A stretch of DNA of 64,000 bases from the NCBI RefSeq assembly GCF_001039355.2, contig NW_019775498.1:290312-354311 (forward strand). The letters run 5' to 3'. Positions 23,587-35,505 of this stretch are shown here, one piece after another. Below the pieces are notes generated by a model. The model was not told where the DNA came from, did not search any database, and was given only the letters and a program-made list of their open reading frames with translations. Source of the stretch: Lingula anatina. Taxonomy: Eukaryota > Brachiopoda > Lingulata > Lingulida > Lingulidae. Both the position numbers and the translations under genes were made by a program. Every line of letters starts with the position of its first letter. The stretch's first letter is position 1.

Positions 23587-23641
23587 ATATCGGAGAAATA
23601 TTATATAGTTAGTAACAGAAAGAGTTTTGGAAACCGGGAAA

Positions 23642-23860
23642 ATGGGAAACCGACTAAGCAACGTGGTAGAAATTGTCGAAGGCATATACCAGCCTAACAA
23701 AGTTCCGTCTGATTCGCACTTTCTGCGTTTACATGGTGCATATTGCAAAGTTCGAAGAGACACTCTCGAGTCGGGGATGGTGAAAGTTACCACTGAGTGC
23801 AGGTGCAACGTTGGGCAGAGAAAGAACACGTTTTTCAACCCATCTACGCCGAAATTTTAA
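23642..23860 (+). CDS. Small HCCC-family protein, class 1 (72 aa), putatively N-myristoylated
   Basis: Single-exon gene in unit B. The frame is open upstream only to a TTG; the first ATG is at 23642 and gives MGNRLSN (Gly2...Ser6). Core residues are His31, Cys35, Cys53 and Cys55 (H-x3-C-x17-C-R-C). Class 1 marks are Tyr16-Gln-Pro and Val21-Pro-Ser. The tail is Asn-Thr-Phe-Phe-Asn-Pro-Ser-Thr-Pro-Lys-Phe. There is no membrane segment. The nearest relative is the gene at 31448: they differ at 20 replacement codons against 2 silent ones, most in codons 4-20. Function unknown. Confidence 0.8.
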   Translation: MGNRLSNVVEIVEGIYQPNKVPSDSHFLRLHGAYCKVRRDTLESGMVKVTTECRCNVGQRKNTFFNPSTPKF

Positions 23861-23994
23861 TGAACAATAAGTATTATCTATGGCTGCATCATAGAAACTA
23901 AATTTCGACGCTCACTTAGAAACAGCCCATAAAAGAAGTTTTTCTCTTCATGTTTCAAAAACATTCAACTTAGCTCCTTCAATGTAGTTTTGGA

Positions 23995-24038
23995 AACGAG
24001 CAGAGAAATACACCCTTCATTCCAAACGGTAATCCGTG
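23995..24038 (+). pseudogene. Internally deleted class 2 gene remnant
   Basis: The class 2 promoter region is still visible just upstream (CCATAAAAGAAG near 23928, then ACATTCAACTTAGCTC). The coding part jumps from the leader straight to GAGCAGAGAAATACACCC, the region coding for the tail in the unit C copy (near 31998). About 170 bp of gene is missing. Confidence 0.7.
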
Positions 24039-24520
24039 GTATCAGACTTTTATTGAAGCACATAAAATCGAGGTAGAGTCCCTTTTCATGAACTTTCTAC
24101 TTACCGTATGCACGCACTACTCGAAGGCGCTAAAATCCTCCATACTATTTGCCAAACTATCCAGCAATCAAGACTACCACTGGACTTATATATGACCAGA
24201 GCTATCATCTACGATTAACAGCACTATACATTGGAAGGTACCAACCGGGCACAAATTGACCACTAGACGACCCTATAGTCCTTCTGGAATATACCAATGA
24301 ATGGCCCCAGCGTATGTATGAACTCTAATATACCTGAGGCCGCCATTTGTAGCGTCAAACTACCACCGTTTACATGGTACTCATCAGTGGTGAGTCACTG
24401 CACCACGTCCTGACAGCCAAAAACAGTAATATAATGTAAAATTTATAATGTATTATATAAAATGTTACATTTACTGAATCGAGCATTGGTTTGCGTCGCC
24501 AATCCAAACTGCATTGCTTA

Positions 24521-24523
<3 letters not shown>

Positions 24524-24596
<73 letters not shown>
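24524..24596. repeat. (CT)n(TA)n compound microsatellite
   Basis: CT about 37 bp then TA about 36 bp. Unit C has a TA-only version at 32444. Confidence 0.95.
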
Positions 24597-24601
<5 letters not shown>

Positions 24602-26879
24602 TTTTAAATATCCCTTCCATTTTATTAAAAAGACATACAGGTGTATGTACGGACAGACACAGATATATTTGTGATTACATACTATGTATAAGAAACTTGG
24701 TCTTTCGTGCAACCTAATTACTAACCTCATTCTATAAGATACTTGATTCATGAAATGGGTTTGGTTGAAATAGGATTTTGAATGAATTCGAATGCAGATG
24801 TTTATGCAGTTACAATCAAGCATCTTTTTGGAATTACATGTATTTTAATATCGCTGGCAGTGATCTTTGAAATAAAAATCTAATTACTTTTTAAATTAAC
24901 TGATATTATAAACTTTGGCCAGCGACTTGTTCATTTTTGAGATTCTTGTGATGTGAATCAGACACGATATTTATATTGCCACTGACACATTCAATACAAA
25001 GGGCTTTGGTCATACACTAGGTCCTTTTGTATGATTTCTATTATAGATATATAGCAGGCGTTTACAATTATATTAATTATTTTTCATTGGTATTATTTAT
25101 AAAAAGTGTTTAAAACAGATAAACAGTAAAGTTTAAATCGAGATCTTATCATCTCACCCAGACACTCTTGAGTATGGTGAGAGCTCAGTTCTACTTTTTC
25201 ACTCTACCGGCTACCAAATCGGTAATTTCATTGAGAATAATATGTTTTGTCTGTAAATCTTTAAAGCAAGTACGCAAAGTTGCATTGCAGATCTTATTCA
25301 TCAGCTTAATTTAAAGCACACAGTAAAAGCAGAAACTCTTTTTACGTCTAGTATTTACTTACTAACTATGAAATAAAGAGGCAGTGTATCGCATCTTATA
25401 ATGATCTCATAACATTTTTATTGTTAATTCTCATAATTCTGTGGTAAGGTCTCTATGGCACGCTACGAACAGACGTTTACATTTTCATTAATCCTTATGC
25501 TTTGAATGATTTCTATGACATATTTAGAACAGGAGCGTTTACTTTTTGTTAAGTCATACTTTTGGGGATGATTATTCGATGCGTCATAAGAGAAGTGCTT
25601 TGGTTTTATCAATTTTTCTACAAAATAAACACGTCCTGCATTAGTTTGTTGAGCACTAAGATGGGACCAGTTTGTGTAGTTCACACAGTCTTTCTATATG
25701 ACCAATTCCTGTTATCGTTAGAATACAAATAAGGCATATCACTCTAAATGATTTTGAACTTTGATGCTTTGCTAGTTAACAATAAGGGATTGTTCCAAGA
25801 AAGATAAACCTATCGAGCATGCATTTGATTCCCAAAGAGTTTTTTATATTAGTCATGCAAAAACATACATGTACTCGTAAAATAATATATTTTATTTTTT
25901 TTTAAACAAATTTATATTTACACACGGTTGACCTAGTTGCATGTTTTCTCAGTTTACTTCATATCAAAAATTTACAGTTATCATTTTTATCACAGTTTAA
26001 TTTTTAAGTTACAGTTATGCTATATTAAGAAAATGAAAAATGGTTCTAACACTGGACTTTACGTTGAAACAGAGATCACTACGTTACAATCTTTTTATAA
26101 GACCTCATTCAGCGCAATGGCCAAGAACTCAAAAGTAAATGAAATTTAACGACAGTAAAACTGGTCAAAAAAAACTAATAATATTTTTGACATTTAGGCG
26201 GGGCAGAAGTCTGTGATGTTTCATTTTATACCAATACATTCATTACTGCAGAAATAACTCGACTATATTTTTCTGCAATTTACAATCTACATCCAGGATA
26301 ATAACAATAATAAATTATTCCAAACATGATCTTGCTTGTCACGGACTGTTTGCCAGTTACCTCGTGCCATACTTTCAGTCTGCAGAAATTTACAAAATGA
26401 CACTTCTAATTAAGGTCAGTATTGTATCAGATTGGAATCAGAAACAAATACAAAATTAGAAAATCGTCATATCAGTGGTGATAGGACACCTTTATAGGAT
26501 TCTAAATACTTGGTAATGGTATCTTAGAAGTATCCAACGAAGTACCCATCTGTTTCTAATACAATAGATACTCTTGCAGCTCTCGAATAACAGCTGCGGA
26601 ATTACTATCACTATTAATCACGCTCCAACAGACATCACAACCCAGATTCTCAACAACCGGTGAAAGGCTACTGAACATTGTTAATGAACGTCTGTCGAGG
26701 AATATTTTAACCGTAAATTATAAAAAAGTCTAAAAATTGGATCCAGGGTATAAAGCCAGTCACCTTCAAACAGAGACAATTTAATAGGCCACTATACCCA
26801 ACAACAAAAAAGCAAAACTACTTTCCAACAATAAAATGGCTCTCTTCCCTATATTTAACAAAAATCGTGAAAGAACATT

Positions 26880-27110
26880 ATATTATGATACAGTTACAAA
26901 TTATGACAGTTTATCAGCCCTTGCTCAGTTACGTCTTAGAACTCCACTGGGTGGCACACTTGGTCGAAAGCTGAAAAGTGTGACAATCTGTCACCAGTGT
27001 ACCTAAGGGGCACTTGAAGATGAATACATCTTTATACTTCAATACCCGACATATAAACAGTCCGGGAGGCCTTCTTTAGTGAAATCTCAATCCTAAAAGC
27101 TGATACACTC
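26880..27110 (+). mobile_element. Possible retroelement 3' remnant (unit B copy)
   Basis: One frame reads ...SLSALAQLRLRTPLGG...ICHQC, then a stop, then LEDEYIFILQYPTY. This resembles the C-terminal tail of reverse transcriptases of some LINEs, where a Cys-x2-Cys is followed by EDE-x-HF-x-x-x-CP-x-Y. The frame is interrupted and no upstream polymerase motif was found. Tentative. Confidence 0.35.
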
Positions 27111-28418
27111 AGGTCACCATAAAGCAAACTAAGAAAAGTATTTTACCGTGCCAACAAAGATAACCTAGTCTTTTACATGTTTCACGATTTGCATTTATGA
27201 TGAATCTGTAAACACACCAAGAAGTTATATCTCCCGCTTAGATTGAATATTTTATTCGTAATTTAACTAGTAAATCTGTTCATTATGTTAAGATATATAT
27301 TTGAGTCATACACTTGCAACAAAAATACCAATTACGGAATGACAATGCACCAATTGTATTGTTGTTATTATATTATATTGTACAAATGCAATACAGAAAT
27401 GTACCAATACAGAAATGACTTGAATGTAAAAGAACGTTTGACTACATTAAAAACAAATAAAACAAGAGATAACAAAATTAATTAGAGAAAACTTTTAGAT
27501 ACTTCCTTTCAGGAAGTCACTGGGGATGGCAATAGTTTCATATTGATTGCATATAAAATCATTGAAACCGATCAATGTCTAAAACATACACGGAACTGGT
27601 CAGATGTAAAGGAGATGTACAATTTTGGTCTCACTCAGCGTTCTTGGGATGAGGCAAAAATTAAAAAGTAATACCAGTGCCCCATTCAAGAAAGAGTATG
27701 TGAAAGTGCCAAGGGGGCAAGACGTCTATCACTTCATAGTCACCCAAACAGGAGGGGTTTCTCCATGAGATATACGAATTAAAGGTGCCACAACTGAGTT
27801 TAATAATATTTATGCCTTAAGTTTATAAGACTTTGTGAAACATCTCAATTAGTAGACGTAGTAATGAATGTAGTATGCATATGAATTATATTGCAGGGCT
27901 ACAGTTATTAAATCCGTCTTTGTGTAAACTTATTTTAAAAATATAAATAGGGATTATAATTATTAATTATTAATAGGGATTATAATTATAATTGGGATTA
28001 TATTATTTTGTTACAGTCGTCTTATACACCACCGCGTTCTAAGGGGGTAATATATTTCAGTTAATTAAGGATGGGATGGCTTTACTGTAATGATCGTTTA
28101 ATATATATCACATCTATTAATTACAATTGTAAGTCACAATCATATAGGATGTATATACTTTCACGTTCATCAATCATACCTATTGCAATTTATCAATCCA
28201 AATGTAACGTCGAAATACATAAATAGCTTACTTACGTAACAAGCTGCGTCTTTTTATCCAAAATGTTGTACGGAAGGTAACAGAAGTATTCACGTCTGCT
28301 TCAGTATTTCACATCATCAATTCAAACTGCATTTTAACTGTACCTTCCCAATCTCAAACCTCCTGGGGTATGTACCACTCCATAGTTACTTAATAGCCAC
28401 TGTGTAGATTGTATATAC

Positions 28419-28585
28419 CAGGAGCAGATCCAGAGCTATTTACTGACAGTCTTCCAAATTATCTTTGTTGATTCATCCTCCAATTTTGACCGTCTTCCAA
28501 CAGAAAAAAATAGATATCGTCAATGTAAACTTGAAAATCTGACCGCCTTCCGGAAGACCCAGAAGACGGCCTAAATCCGCCCCTG
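28419..28585. mobile_element. 167-bp hAT-like MITE (unit C)
   Basis: The ends are CAGGAGCAGATCCAG and, inverted, CAGGGGCGGATTTAG, the sort of ends seen in hAT-type MITEs. It is absent at the same place in units A and B and present in D. TATAC borders both sides, but a clean 8-bp target duplication is not seen. Confidence 0.65.
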
Positions 28586-31267
28586 TATACTGTGTATATT
28601 ACGACAGCGCCACATTATCATAGCTATTCTTCATCAATATTGATATAGAACAGAACGTATTGACTGTTGGGATTTACTGATGATATATCTGTCTGAGCTT
28701 GTAGCTAACTGGATCCTTACACCACAATACCTTCACAATATAATAGAAATATGTCAGGGGGATAACATCCATCTTAGCTAGCTAACACTACAGAACCCCC
28801 ACTACCAGCTAGTCTTTAACCACCGCCCTGCATGTATATACAGCACGGGATCATCACAGTACTAGAATCACGCCAAGGGATAAAACCATCTCAACTAGAA
28901 CCTACAAAGTCAGATATAAACCCGTTAATTCTAATTTATTTATAAATTTCCTCCGTATATACATATATATTTCTCATGCAGTTTCAAACTTATCTGACAA
29001 ATATAAGAACTGCTACGTTATATGAATATTAATCATTTATTATGTAGTCTCAGATTTGCCCACATTTGATTTTTTTTTTTTTTTTGAGGGGGGTGTATTA
29101 TATCACAAAAGAAAATCATTGCTGAACTTAGAATAAAAAGAAAAATATGGAAAAAACAGCTTACAAAAACCATTGCAAATTATTCACATTAAAAATATTT
29201 AGAAATCAATAACTTTTGGGAACAAATCCAGTTAGGCAGATCTTGGGAAGAAATATCTTAATATTTTAATATTAATAATATTAAAAACACATACACACAC
29301 ATTATCACTCATCACGTGCATGCAAAAAAATAATAATAATAATAATAATAATTTCAAGAACTCCCCAGGAAATAATAACAAAATCCTAATTTTCGAAAGG
29401 GGCATGCTTTATTGACATACAAAACTACTGAAAACATTTACGGATACAAACATGGCAAGACAATCAACGGGCGAAAGAGGCCAGTGTTATCTGGAATAAA
29501 ATGAAACTATTATTTAGAATTAACTGATATCTTATAATATTATATAAACTTGTTCAGTTTACTCTGGCAGAATATACTGCAAAACATCAGACGCGCACTT
29601 TCAAAAAAGGTTGTTGAACGACACGATGCATTTTTCTAGCATCTTATGCATTTGTTCGTTCTTTTTATGTAAATCAGACGGCATTTAAATTACATTTGAC
29701 AAACCCATTACACTACACTACCCATTATACACATACAATACATTATTAATTCATTATCTTTGGTGTAATTTCAGTTTATAACGGGATTGCTAAATTTTTA
29801 TTTATCCTTATCATTTGGTATGTTTTCTACGACACGTTTGTGACAGAGACGTCTACATTATATAAATTATTATATCCTTTTGATATTATTTTTGTGACTC
29901 TTGAAAAACAGAGACATTTAAACTTACTTAATAAATTTGTACTCATTGGTATTTTCTACGGCTTGTCATGAACAGGAATGGGTAAGAATTAAGTGATGAT
30001 TTTTTTCTATCAACAACAAGTGTTGTTTACAACCAATATATAAGGCTGTTAAGAATTTTATTATTTCTTACTCTTTGGTATCATTTCTACAGCACAAGAC
30101 CAAAAACTGTAATAATGTGACTAATTCTTACTCTTTGGTAGAATTCTTCGGCATGTTTGGAACAGGGGCCTGTATACCTTGGTCAATTCCTACTTTTTGG
30201 TATGATTTCTTCGACGCGTCAATAAGAGAGGTTTTTGCATTCTGTCGGTTCTTGCTACAAAATAAAATTCCTTCCTGCATTAGTTTGTTTGACACTCATA
30301 TGGGATAAGACTGTGTGTAATTCTTTCAACAGTAGTTTTTATTTAACCAATTAAAGTTATCGCTGGGCGAAAGATAAGCCGTTTAACAGCGCCACTTCAC
30401 TTCATATGATGCCGTGATTGATTCTGAACTTTGAACGATTTTGAACTACTTAGTAGGTAAACAAAGAAAGATAAATCTAACACCTGAAGGTATTTGTTTG
30501 GTGAAGGGTTTTAGCTGTTTAGGAAGGGTAATTGTGGAATGAAATATTTTATTTTGTTGACGAAGCAAATGGCACACACAATAGAAAAAGACGTTATATA
30601 AATCGTTGTTTGCTACCTAGTTGTCTGGTCAACTTATGTTGCAGGTTTCTATGTATGTCGTTTATGTACATGCTATCAGAAACACTGTATTGGTAGTGTG
30701 TATTTGTGAAAAATCAGTTATATAAGCCACATTGAATTGGATGCATGTAGTAATGGGGAATCAGATCTTCTTGTTTCGTATAAGCAGGGAAAAATCTGAA
30801 AAAAAAACCACCTATATCTGACTTTCAATAGTACCCAGATTTTAAAAACAATTAAGGAATATAAGAAGAGACAAACATATCCATTTTTGTAAGTTCGGTT
30901 TTATAAGTAACTGATTCTATGAAAAAGTTTTCGCGTGGTCTTTAGAAAGAAAGACAAAACACACACTCTCGATTAAAAGAGTAACGGGACTCATATGCGA
31001 CGAAATAAAACGTTATTCTTGACGTTAAAACCAAATAACCATCGAGTCACACACGGGGATTCGATCCACCATACACAGATCTTGGCCATTGTTGTGGTTA
31101 TTTTGCGGAAACTAAACCAAACGAACACTTGGTACTCGTTTTATCAGACATATTAAATCTTAAAATTCCATATCTATCAACCAATACTCTAAAACACTAA
31201 CCTCATTACCTGTACAATACATCCATCAAACACAAATTCCCACAATCTCCTCCTCCCCTTACCAGAA

Positions 31268-31397
31268 CCAATCACAAATTCTTCTCAAAATGTTCTTCCC
31301 CCTTACCATAACCAATCACAGAACGCAATATGAGATACCGACGTTAATAATTGAATACACTGTTAAGTAAAGATTTACAGTGACAGACTGTATAATA
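31268..31397 (+). promoter_or_regulatory. Promoter of small gene at 31448
   Basis: CCAATCAC at 31268-31275 and again at 31312-31319. The TATA box is weakened to TATAATA at 31391-31397. Confidence 0.6.
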
Positions 31398-31447
31398 ATA
31401 TCAGAGACATATTATTAGTCAGTAACAGAAAGAGTTTTTCCACTAAA

Positions 31448-31666
31448 ATGGGAAACGTAAGAAGCAACTTGTTAGAATGTTTAGCAAGCACATACGAGCC
31501 TTACAGCGTTCCGCCTGATTCGCACTTTCTGCGTTTCCATGGTGCAAATTGCAAGGTTCGGAGAGACACTCTCCAGTCGGGGATGGTGAAAGTTACCACT
31601 GACTGCAGGTGCAACGTTGGGAAGAGACAGAACACGTTTTTCAACCCATTTACGCCGAAATTTTAA
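31448..31666 (+). CDS. Small HCCC-family protein, class 1 (72 aa), putatively N-myristoylated
   Basis: Single-exon gene in unit C, starting MGNVRSN (Gly2...Ser6). Core residues are His31, Cys35, Cys53 and Cys55, with an extra Cys11 in the variable N-terminal part. The tail matches the unit B gene except Phe68 for Ser68. The N-terminal third (codons 4-20) has changed at 12 of 17 codons against its sister, every change replacing an amino acid, while the first 50 or so bases after the stop are unchanged. The weakened TATA box may lower its expression. Function unknown. Confidence 0.8.
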   Translation: MGNVRSNLLECLASTYEPYSVPPDSHFLRFHGANCKVRRDTLQSGMVKVTTDCRCNVGKRQNTFFNPFTPKF

Positions 31667-31831
31667 TGAACAATAAGTATTATCTATGGCTGCATCATAG
31701 AAACTAAATTTCGACGCCCACTAAGAAACAGCTTATAAAAGAAGTTTTTCTCTCCATGTTTCAAAAGCTGTCAACTTAGCTCTTTCGATGTAATTTTGGA
31801 AATTCACTTATCTTAATTGATCAAGAAGTTT

Positions 31832-32040
31832 ATGATCAAGAAGTTTATTCAGAGGTTTGAACGTTTTGAAATACACAGTATAGACGAGGAGCGTATACTG
31901 CGACAACATATGTCAAATTTCCTGCGTCGTGATCAAAGAAAACGTTTACTGCAGATATGGCAGTTGACACTTACGTAGATTGTGCCTGCGGACAGCACGA
32001 GCAGAGAAATGCACCCTTCATTCCAAATGGTAATCCGTAG
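31832..32040 (+). pseudogene. Frameshifted class 2 gene copy (unit C)
   Basis: It starts MIKKFIQRFERFEIHSIDEE, close to the gene at 14397, then loses the frame after RQHMS. CVVIKENVYCRYG follows in a second frame and AVDTYVDCACGQHEQ in a third, ending in PNGNP and a stop at 32038. The 15-bp start GATCAAGAAGTTTAT is duplicated at 31819 and 31834. A TATA box (TTATAAAAGAAG) is kept near 31733. Two frameshifts make it non-functional, though the C-x-C (here C-A-C) remains. Confidence 0.8.
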
Positions 32041-32441
32041 TATCAGTCTTTTATTGAAGCACATAAAATCGAGGTAGAGTCCCTTTTCATGAACTTTCTA
32101 CTTACCGTATGCACGCACTACTCGAACGCGCCAAAATCCTCCACACGATTTGCCAAACTATCCAGCAATCAAGACTACCTCTGGACTATATGACCAGAGC
32201 TATCATCTACGATTAACAGCACTATACATTGGAAGGTACCAACCGGGCACAAATTGACCACTAGACGACCCTAGTCCTTCTAGAATATGCCAATGAATGG
32301 CCCCAGCGTATGTATGAACTCTAATATACCTGAGGACACCATTTGTAGCGTCAAACTACCACCGTTTACATGGTACTCATCAGTGGTGAGTCACTGCACC
32401 ACGTCCTGACAGCCTAAAACAGTAATATAATGTAAAATTTA

Positions 32442-32443
<2 letters not shown>

Positions 32444-32499
<56 letters not shown>
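32444..32499. repeat. (TA)n microsatellite
   Basis: About 56 bp of TA in unit C. Confidence 0.95.
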
Positions 32500-32505
<6 letters not shown>

Positions 32506-33845
32506 CATTTTATTTAAAAGACATACAGGTGTATGTATGGACAGACACAGATATATTTGTGATTACATACTATGTATAAGAAACTTGGTCTTTCGTGCAA
32601 CCTAATTACTAACCTCATTCTATAAGATACTTGATTCATGAAATGGGTTTGGTTGAAATAGGATTTTGAATGAATTCAAATGCTGATGTTTATGCAGTTA
32701 CAATCAAGCATCTTTTTGGAATTACATGTATTTTAATATCGCTGGCAGTGATCTTTGAAATAAAAATCTAATTACTTTTTTAATTAACTGATGTTATAAA
32801 CTTTGGCCAGCGACTTGTTCATTTTTGACATTCTTGTAATGTGAATCAGACACGATATTTATATTGCCACTGACACATTCAATACAAAGAGCTTTGGTCA
32901 TACACTAGGTCCTTTGGTATGATTTCAATAATAGGTATATAGCAGGCGTTTACAATTATATTAATTAATTTTCATTGGTATTATTTATACAACGTGTTTA
33001 AAACAGATAAACAGTAAAGTTTAAATCGAGATCTTATCATCTCACCCAGACACTCTTGAGTATGGTGAGAGCTCAGTTCTACTTTTTCACTCTACCGGCT
33101 ACCAATCTGGTAATTTTATTGAGAATAATATGTTTTGTCTGTAAATCTCTAAAGCAAGTACGCAAAGTTGCATTGCAGATCTTATTCATCAGCTTAATTT
33201 AAAGCATATAGTAGAAGCAGAAACTCTTTTTACGTCTAGTATTTACTTACCAACTATGAAATAAAGAGGCAGTGTATCAATCACTTCTCATTGAGACAGA
33301 TCGCCTACAATTTTGAAATAAGCCAAAAAATAAACTTGACCTGACTGCCTTTTTATATTAGAGCTGAAAGTGATTATAACAGTTTTAAATTCTCTCTAAA
33401 AAGCCGTCTGTTTTAAAGTTTTCATTTTATGTCTTTGACCTTTTTAAATAGGGTTCTATCACTTTAGTATTGCAATTGTTAAGAATTTTGCATTACATAC
33501 TTGTAGAGAGTTTTTGAAATATATAATTGTAGAACGCACTACATAAGGAATAATTATTATTTTTTATCATTATTATTATTATATTGGATATGATTTCTAC
33601 ACGGTAACAGACACGGTAACAGACGTTTATATTTTATTTAAATTCCACACATTGGTACGGTTTCTATGACTTTTTTCACGGTTAGATTTTTAAAAAATAA
33701 TTCTTACGTGCAGCTCATTAAATTGTGGTCTCATTACATTTTATTATTAATTGTTATTAATTCTTTGGTTAGATCTACATGGCACGTTACGAACAGACAT
33801 TTACATTTTCAATAATCCTTACACTTTGAATTATTATTATTATTT

Positions 33846-33890
33846 TTTATTTTATTTTATTTTATTTTATTTTATTTTTTTTTTTGACAT
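33846..33890. repeat. (TTTTA)n short tandem repeat
   Basis: A run of ATTTT units followed by a T run. Confidence 0.85.
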
Positions 33891-35276
33891 ATTTAGAACA
33901 GGAGTGTTTACTTTTTGAGTCATACTTTTGGGAATGATTATTCGATGCCTCATAATAGAAGTGCTTAGAATTTAACAATTCTTGCTACGAAATAAACAAG
34001 TCCTTTATTAGTTTGTTGAACACTAAGATGGGACCAGTTTGTGTACTTCACACAATAGTTTCTATATGACCATTTCCTGTTATCGTTGGAATACAGATAA
34101 GGCTTATCACTCCAAATGATTTTGAACTTTGTTGTTTTGCAAGTTAACAAGAAGGGACTGTTCCAAGAAAGTTAAACCTATCGCGCATGCATTTGATATA
34201 TAAGTCATGCAGAAACATACATGTACTCCAAAAAATAATATATTTTACTTTTTTAAGAAATTAACATTTGCACACGATTCATTAAATAATGACGTTGTTC
34301 ATCACCTAGTTGTATGTTTACTCACTTTTTATCATATCAAATACCAACAGATATAATATTATCACATTTTAAGTTTTATGTTACCCAGTTATACTATATC
34401 AAGAAAATGAAAAATGATTCTTGTACTGGACCTTACTTTGAAACGGAGATCACTACCTTACAATCTTTTCATAAGACATCATTCAACGCAATGGCCAAGA
34501 ACTCAAAAGTAAATGAAATTTAACGACAGTTAAACTGGCCAAGAAAAAAAACCAATAATTTTTTGACATTAGGCGAAGCAGAAGTCTGTGATGTTTCATT
34601 TTATACCAATACACTTATTACTGCAGAAATAGCTCGACTATTTGTTCTGCAATTTACAGTCCACATCCAGGATAATAACAAAAATAAATTATTCCAAAAA
34701 ATGATCTTGCTAGTCACGGACTGTTTGCCAGTTACCTCGTACCATACTTTTAGTCTGCAGAAATTTACAAACTGACACATCTAATTTAGGCCAGTATTGC
34801 TTCAGATTGAAATCAGAAAGAACACGAAATTCGAAAATCGTCATATTCAATGGGGATAGGACGCCCTTGTAGAATTCTAAATACTTGGTAATGGTTTCTT
34901 AGAAGTATCCAACGAAATACCCATCTGTGTCTTATACAATGGATATTTTGGAAATAATCTTGCAGCTCTCGAATAACAGCTGCAAAATTGCTATCACTAT
35001 TTTAATAATATTTTAAAATCACGCTCCAACAGACATCATAACCCAGATACTGAACAATCGGTGAAAGGCTACTGAACATTGTTAATGAACGTCTGTCGAG
35101 GAATATTTTAACGGTAAATTATAAAAAGTCTAAAAATTGGAAGCAGAGTATGAAGCCAGTCGCTTTCAAACAGAGACAATTAAATCAGCCACTATACCCA
35201 ACTTCTCAAAAGCAAGCTTCAATCCTACAGTAAGATGCCTCTCTTCACTTTATTTAACAAAAATTGTGAGAGAACA

Positions 35277-35505
35277 TTATATTATGATACAGTTACAAAT
35301 TATGACAGTTTATCAGCCCTTGCTCAGTTACGTCTTAGAACTCCACTGGGTGGCACACCTGGCCAAAAGCTGAAAAGTGTGACAATCTGTCATCAGTATT
35401 CGTAGGGGCACTTGAAGATGAATACAACTTTATACTTCAATACCCGACTTATAAACAGTCCGGGAGGCCTTCTTTAGTGAAATCTCAGTCCTAAAAGCTG
35501 ATACA
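35277..35505 (+). mobile_element. Possible retroelement 3' remnant (unit C copy)
   Basis: Collinear copy of the 26880 remnant with the same broken frame (LEDEYNFILQYPTY, here after a stop). It came with the segmental duplication rather than by a second insertion. Confidence 0.35.

Larger units (their letters stand above)
20554..28085 (+). repeat. Segmental unit B (about 7.5 kb)
   Basis: Collinear with unit C. Shared landmarks are AAATGTAACGTCGAAAT (20624, 28200), the gene pair positions (23642/31448), the (CT/TA) microsatellite after the gene, the block around 26000-27500 (34400-35900), and the ACACCACCGCGTTCTAAG-like end near 28030 (36810). It carries one intact class 1 gene and a deleted class 2 remnant. 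Apart from the features listed separately, no further gene is supported. Confidence 0.8.
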
